NCBI GenBank assembly: GCA_017620335.1
Contig: JAFZQO010000006.1
Coordinates: forward strand, 1-64,000
DNA: 64,000 nucleotides
Source: Bacteroidales bacterium
GTDB taxonomy: Bacteria; Bacteroidota; Bacteroidia; Bacteroidales; UBA932
Reading direction: 5' to 3'
The position numbers and the translations under genes are program-made. Below are positions 60,374-64,000 of the stretch, piece by piece. The first letter of the stretch is position 1. Every line of letters begins with the position of its first letter. A model generated the notes under the pieces. It was not told the DNA's origin, did no database searches, and was given only the letters and a program-made list of their open reading frames with translations.

Positions 60374-61941
60374 AGCTCCGATTCCTTCACCACTTCCGTC
60401 TGGTAGGTGTAGAGCTCGGCGTCCTTCCAGCCGTAGTATCCGATGCCGGCCTTGTCCTGTGCGCAGTGGCCGAGGAACTCTTCCGTGCTCCAGCCCGTCT
60501 CTTCCGCGACCTGCGGGAGGAAGGTCCCGTGATGCGCTCCCTTTATCATGTAGATGCCGTCGCGGCCCAGTTTGAACTCATCGATGGATTCTATCCTTTT
60601 GAGAGGGGAGAGGACGGAGACCTCGATCTCCACCCTTTGTGCCTCGTTCCTGGAAAGGGGCGGGAAGCGCGGGTCGGAGAACGCCGCGCTCCGGGCCATC
60701 TCGCGTATCGTGGAGTGAAGCGTGGAGGGGGATGTGAAACGGCCTATGCAACCCCTCAGGCGGCCGCGCAGATACAGGGTCACGAACACGCCGTAACCCT
60801 TCTCCTTCAGGATGCCGACAGGGGAGTCGTCCCCATCGTAATCCATTCTCAATGAGGAATATATCGATGCTCTCGCGGTGGATATCATCGCCTCTTTCTC
60901 CTGATCCGTGAAGTTGAAGAGATGGTCTTCAGGAAGGATGTTGCGAGCCGGTCTCTCAAGCCTTTTGAAAACGATGGAGTTGTATCCCACGACCCTGTCC
61001 CTGTCCCCGTACGTGGAATCTCCGGAGTTCTTGTACATCACGTGATCACCCGCGAAACGGCCCCGTCCCTGAGAGTCCATGATGGCAAGGAGCACGGCAA
61101 TGGCGTTGGCTCCGCAGGCGGCCGTGTCTTGTCCGATGAAGCCCATCCTGTCAATCTGCGTCAGCGCATGAAGGAACTCTTCCAGTCCGCCTGAGGTGAT
61201 GGTCTCCGCAAGGAAAAGGTCGGATTTCCTGGCATCCTCATATGATGGATAGTGGGAGAAGTCCGAGCTGATTATGAAGAGGTTCTCTTCGTTGAAATAC
61301 GGTTCCAGCACTTCGGCGATATCCTGGAGGACGCCGAGCCTCTGTGTCCCTATAATGATGGGGACGATCAGAGGAACATCTCCCAGAGCCATCTGTAGCA
61401 GAGGCAACTGGACCTCGAGGCAGTGTTCGTCGTCGTGTGCGTCCCTCCTGCAGGTGAACGCCCCGTTATCGTCACGTATGAGTTCCTTTCCCAGTGTAAC
61501 GTCAACCGGTACGCTTCCGAGGGGCGTTTCCGCGCTGGAATACAGCGTATCCACGCTGGCGCCGGCAAATCCTACCCTGTGGCTCGGCCCTATGAGGAAT
61601 ATCCTCTTGTAGGAGTGTCCAGTCGGGATGCGTTTGAAGGCCGACGCGGCCACTTCGCCGCTGAAGACGTATCCCGCATGGGGGACGATCATGGCCTGCG
61701 GGGCTGCGCCCTCGTCTGAAGGGTGCAGCCAGCCTTCTGCCATGGTTCGGATCTCATTTGCAGAGGAGGGATAGAAAGACCCGGCGACGGCCGGCTTTCT
61801 CACCTTGGGAGTATCTGTATTACGGAACATGGTAACGTGATTTGTCATGGTTTCAGCCATCGCTGCATCTCCGCATACCAGCATGACGGATGCAGCAAAT
61901 GCGAGCAGGAATAACGCGATATGTAAGAGGCTCGGTTTCAT
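60370..61941 (-). CDS. MEMO-AMMECR1 fusion protein of the AmmeMemoRadiSam system
   Basis: 523 aa. Residues ~45-320 are the MEMO domain with the putative metal residues His in VPHAGYVFSG, His in GPSHRVGF and Cys in TAACGANAI. Residues ~340-520 are the AMMECR1 domain with LRGCIGRF. The two domains, usually separate or fused in this order, are the A and B parts of the system. Oddly, the first ~30 residues look like a signal peptide (LLHIALFLLAFAASVMLV, site AMA-ET), so the protein may be exported. A start at the Met near residue 31 would remove it. The radical SAM partner has no signal. Confidence 0.92.
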   Translation of the reverse strand: MKPSLLHIALFLLAFAASVMLVCGDAAMAETMTNHVTMFRNTDTPKVRKPAVAGSFYPSSANEIRTMAEGWLHPSDEGAAPQAMIVPHAGYVFSGEVAASAFKRIPTGHSYKRIFLIGPSHRVGFAGASVDTLYSSAETPLGSVPVDVTLGKELIRDDNGAFTCRRDAHDDEHCLEVQLPLLQMALGDVPLIVPIIIGTQRLGVLQDIAEVLEPYFNEENLFIISSDFSHYPSYEDARKSDLFLAETITSGGLEEFLHALTQIDRMGFIGQDTAACGANAIAVLLAIMDSQGRGRFAGDHVMYKNSGDSTYGDRDRVVGYNSIVFKRLERPARNILPEDHLFNFTDQEKEAMISTARASIYSSLRMDYDGDDSPVGILKEKGYGVFVTLYLRGRLRGCIGRFTSPSTLHSTIREMARSAAFSDPRFPPLSRNEAQRVEIEVSVLSPLKRIESIDEFKLGRDGIYMIKGAHHGTFLPQVAEETGWSTEEFLGHCAQDKAGIGYYGWKDAELYTYQTEVVKESEL

Positions 61942-62046
61942 CTTGAAAGGCTATCGAAAGATATCGATTATTTCCGACAAGTCAAAATTGGCAGTCTGTT
62001 TCCGCGCAATTTGCCCGGGGGATTTTGATGCATTGAAAAAATGATG

Positions 62047-62054
62047 TATATTTG
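62047..62054 (+). promoter_or_regulatory. -7 box of the tRNA-Ala gene
   Basis: TATATTTG ends 10 nt before the tRNA, so only a few bases of leader would be transcribed. Confidence 0.6.
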
Positions 62055-62064
62055 CAGCCGCATT

Positions 62065-62137
62065 GGGGCATTAGCTCAGTTGGCAGAGCGCTAGGTTCGC
62101 AATCTAGAGGTCGGGAGTTCGACCCTCCTATGCTCCA
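62065..62137 (+). tRNA. tRNA-Ala (anticodon CGC)
   Basis: A 73-nt cloverleaf. The acceptor GGGGCAT pairs with ATGCTCC and has the G3-U70 pair that identifies tRNA-Ala. The anticodon stem is CTAGG/TCTAG, the loop TTCGCAA gives anticodon CGC (codon GCG), and the T arm is GGGAG-TTCGACC-CTCCT. The CCA end is not encoded (CAA follows). The 3' strand of the acceptor lies inside the terminator hairpin below. Confidence 0.95.
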
Positions 62138-62180
62138 CAAAAAGGGTCCAGCCAGTCGGCTGGACCCTTTTTGTGGAGCA
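62131..62180 (+). terminator. 23-bp terminator hairpin overlapping the tRNA 3' end
   Basis: TGCTCCACAAAAAGGGTCCA... (62131-62153) is the exact complement of 62158-62180, with an AGTC loop. The stem includes the final seven tRNA bases, and the TTTTT on its right arm gives the U-tract. The length of the exact stem is unusual for a terminator. Confidence 0.9.
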
Positions 62181-62557
62181 CCGCTTCGCTCTTTCATTGA
62201 GGGGGTGTTCCCCCTCAAACTCCCCCGAGTCGCCTTCGTCTCCGATTATTATGGAGCGCCAGCCACTACTAATGGCTGGCTTGTCCTTCAAACCCCCCGC
62301 ACCCCCAGGGGACGGGGGAAAGGATTCCCCCGCACGACTGCGCCATCCCCCTTCTGTCGGCCTCCGGCCTCCGACTTTTTTTACCTTGCTTTTCGGTGGA
62401 GCACTGCTTCGACGATTCGGCGGTGGCGGGTAACTTGTTGATAGTCAGTAGAATCATCCATTGCCTATATCCGTGTCGGACTATAGATGTGATATGATTT
62501 CTTTGATAATCAGTTTATTAGCTGCCACCGTTTCTGATACAGAATGAAATAGTGCGA

Positions 62558-62584
62558 CTGACGGTCCAAGGGCTGGACCGTCAG
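62558..62584. repeat. Tandem hairpin, copy 1
   Basis: CTGACGGTCCA (62558-62568) and its complement (62574-62584) form a perfect 11-bp stem around the loop AGGGC. The unit recurs 52 bp further on with a different loop. Confidence 0.8.
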
Positions 62585-62609
62585 GAGCGAAAACGGGGGT
62601 AAAACGTAA

Positions 62610-62636
62610 CTGACGGTCCAGAGCCTGGACCGTCAG
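62610..62636. repeat. Tandem hairpin, copy 2
   Basis: The same 11-bp stem as copy 1, loop GAGCC, about 30 bp downstream of the stop of the - strand oxidoreductase gene. Both hairpins share the GGTCCA/TGGACC core with the tRNA terminator. Confidence 0.8.
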
Positions 62637-62667
62637 GAGCACTTGAGGGTTGACGAGAGGAATGAGC

Positions 62668-63648
62668 TCAGTCCATGGGGAAGCGGACGCCCCATTGAGC
62701 GCGGAGGGAATCCATCTGCTCCATGACTGAGACGGTCTCTGCATGAGGCATGTAGGGGGACTCCAGCCAGCCTTTCTCCATGGCGTCCTTGCAAGCCAGG
62801 ACCTGGTATTCGTAACCTGTGACCTGTCCCTTCGGCGGGTAATACTCCTCGACAAGTTTGTAATCCCGGTATACCTTGACGGCCTCAGGGCAGTTGACGT
62901 TCTCGACCACGATGTAGCCGTCGTCGCATACGATCAGGCCCTCGCGGTTGCAGCGGCCGAGGGCGGCGGCGGTCAGGTGCGCCACCCGGCCGTCACGGTA
63001 CTTGAGCGTGATGTTCTCGTACATGTCGGTGCCGGTCTCCCCGAGAATCCACGAGGAGTCAGTTGAGGCGAAGTCGCTCCCGAAATACATCCTGGCGAAA
63101 TTGAGGCAGTAGACTCCGAGGTCGAGAAGGGCTCCGCCACAGAGTTCGGGGCGCAGGATGCGCTCCTTCTGCTCCATGGCGTAGCACAGGCTAGCGCTGA
63201 GCATTTTGGGTTTCCCCAGACGTCCACTGTCCAGTATCTCCTTGACTTTCAAGGATAATGGCATGTAGCGCGTCCAGATGGCTTCGGTGATGAAGACGCC
63301 CTTCCGCTCCGCCAGGGCGAGCAGGTCCGCGGCCTCGCGGGCGTTGGCCGTGAAGGCCTTCTCGCAGAGAACGGCCTTGCCGGCCTCCACCGCCAGGCGC
63401 GCATGCGCATAGTGATGCGAATGCGGCGTGGCTATATAGACGAGGTTGACTTCGGGGTCCGCGAGCATGTCCTCATAGCTGCCGTAGGCCTTGAGGAAGC
63501 CCCAGCGGTCCGCGAAGGCGCGCGCCTTGTCGAGGCTGCGCGAAGAAATGGCGAAGGGGACGATTCCGGGGTTCCCCAGCCCCGTGACTGTTTCTGCCAT
63601 CTTGTCGGCTATCCAGCCGGCTCCGATGATTCCGAGATTGATTTTCAT
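62668..63648 (-). CDS. Gfo/Idh/MocA family oxidoreductase
   Basis: 326 aa, soluble. The Rossmann domain starts LGIIGAGWIADKM; the family motif CEKAF lies in the middle, and ATPHSHHYAHA and GGALLDLGVYCLN are typical. Members reduce or oxidise sugars and inositol-like compounds with NAD(P). The substrate is unknown. It has its own -7 box at 63656-63663 (read on the - strand) very close to the ATG, so the message would be almost leaderless. Confidence 0.92.
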   Translation of the reverse strand: MKINLGIIGAGWIADKMAETVTGLGNPGIVPFAISSRSLDKARAFADRWGFLKAYGSYEDMLADPEVNLVYIATPHSHHYAHARLAVEAGKAVLCEKAFTANAREAADLLALAERKGVFITEAIWTRYMPLSLKVKEILDSGRLGKPKMLSASLCYAMEQKERILRPELCGGALLDLGVYCLNFARMYFGSDFASTDSSWILGETGTDMYENITLKYRDGRVAHLTAAALGRCNREGLIVCDDGYIVVENVNCPEAVKVYRDYKLVEEYYPPKGQVTGYEYQVLACKDAMEKGWLESPYMPHAETVSVMEQMDSLRAQWGVRFPMD

Positions 63649-63655
63649 AGCATTA

Positions 63656-63663
63656 CAAATATA
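63656..63663 (-). promoter_or_regulatory. -7 box of the Gfo/Idh/MocA gene
   Basis: CAAATATA reads TATATTTG on the - strand, ending only 7 nt before the ATG at 63648. Confidence 0.55.
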
Positions 63664-63685
63664 GTGATATTATCGCTAAAATGAC

Positions 63686-63693
63686 TAAATTTG
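63686..63693 (+). promoter_or_regulatory. -7 box of the CNNM-domain gene
   Basis: TAAATTTG lies 22 nt before the ATG at 63716; divergent to 63656-63663. Confidence 0.6.
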
Positions 63694-63715
63694 CAACCTG
63701 ATCGATAAACCACTT

Positions 63716-64000
63716 ATGACCGCTTTATTGCTTTTCCTTTTCGGTGCCATGGCCATTTCCTTCCTGTGTTCCATACTGGAGGCCACGCTCATGTCCACGC
63801 CGATCTCATACGTCACCATGCGTGAGGACGAGGGTTACAAGCCCGCCTCCCGCTTCAAGCAATACAAGCAGGACCCTTCCCGTCCCATCGCGGCCATCCT
63901 CTCGCTCAATACGATAGCGAACACCATCGGCGCCGCCGGAGTGGGCCAGCAGGCCAACATCCTCTTCGGTTCCCGTTGGTTCGCGGTGGTCAGTGTCATC
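63716..64000 (+). CDS. CNNM/DUF21 membrane protein (partial, runs off the window)
   Basis: The open frame from ATG 63716 runs to the window end, giving the first 95 residues. The start MTALLLFLFGAMAISFLCS with SILEATLMSTP is the opening of the DUF21/CNNM (CorC-type, hemolysin-like) family, and ILSLNTIANTIGAAG is the conserved second helix. Such inner-membrane proteins are linked to magnesium or cobalt handling. The CBS and CorC domains would lie outside the window. Confidence 0.9.
   Translation, partial: MTALLLFLFGAMAISFLCSILEATLMSTPISYVTMREDEGYKPASRFKQYKQDPSRPIAAILSLNTIANTIGAAGVGQQANILFGSRWFAVVSVI

Larger units (their letters stand above)
62181..62667. other. Hairpin-rich spacer after tRNA-Ala, no gene seen
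   Basis: I support no coding sequence here. The spacer holds hairpins at 62197-62218 (9 bp, TTGAGGGGG), 62258-62280 (8 bp, GCCAGCCA), a short GC-rich hairpin before a T7 run near 62361-62387, and the two repeats below. The motif TGGAGCACYGCTTCG occurs at ~62174-62188 and again at ~62397-62411, and CGCTTCGCTC is at 62182-62191. No integrase or att-like duplication of the full tRNA end was found. Confidence 0.6.

Noticed and set aside
62065-62667. Integration site downstream of tRNA-Ala
   Set aside because: No integrase or mobile gene was seen, and the repeated piece covers only part of the tRNA end plus the terminator.

Overview
This 64-kb window looks like the chromosome of an uncultured, GC-rich member of Bacteroidales, probably from an animal gut. 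The evidence is several close matches to the Bacteroidetes -7 promoter box TAnnTTTG, starts without obvious Shine-Dalgarno sequences, a hybrid two-component sensor typical of glycan utilisation, an S46 dipeptidyl peptidase, and many exported glycosidases. The genus cannot be told from the sequence alone. I saw no transposase, integrase, CRISPR array or phage gene.

Layout. 1-316: 3' end of a 23S rRNA, a 5S rRNA and a strong terminator. 451-12479: a carbohydrate region with GH97 and GH26 (+ strand), an aqpZ-GH43 pair (- strand), and a tight + strand operon GH2, GH36, uxuA and an SDR oxidoreductase. It points to galactose-, mannose- and uronate-bearing hemicellulose. No SusC/SusD pair is present in the window. 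12670-24092: eleven - strand genes with overlaps or gaps of 13 nt or less. They begin with a HerA-like ATPase, continue with five heterodisulfide-reductase-like Fe-S/flavin genes, then GT2, LAB_N and ArnT-like genes for lipid-linked sugar transfer, and end with glycerate kinase and an alpha/beta hydrolase. 24206-28360: a GNAT-like protein, an ABC exporter, a zinc peptidase and a beta-barrel protein.

28427-41784: a hybrid two-component sensor lies divergent to an esterase / CBM48-esterase / beta-lactamase-like operon. A second GH97 follows, divergent to a LacZ-type GH2, with an AlkD-like repair gene behind it. 41922-49384: an S46 dipeptidyl peptidase, then an outer-membrane barrel protein and potABCD for polyamine uptake. 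49335-55619: HI0933 flavoprotein, YitT, a TGS-domain nucleoside kinase, CodB and a phosphoribosyltransferase-like protein, suggesting nucleobase or nucleoside salvage. 55727-59504: two GH43-type proteins. 59510-61941: an AmmeMemoRadiSam system. 62065-64000: tRNA-Ala(CGC), a 487-bp hairpin-rich spacer, a Gfo/Idh/MocA oxidoreductase and the start of a CNNM protein.

The least explained structure lies in the spacers. Each convergent gene junction with more than 100 bp of spacer carries long inverted repeats. Two of these share a 20-mer, and a CGCTnCGCTC kernel recurs, once inside a coding sequence. The HerA/Hdr/glycosylation operon and the AmmeMemoRadiSam pair are the most interesting protein systems of unknown function.
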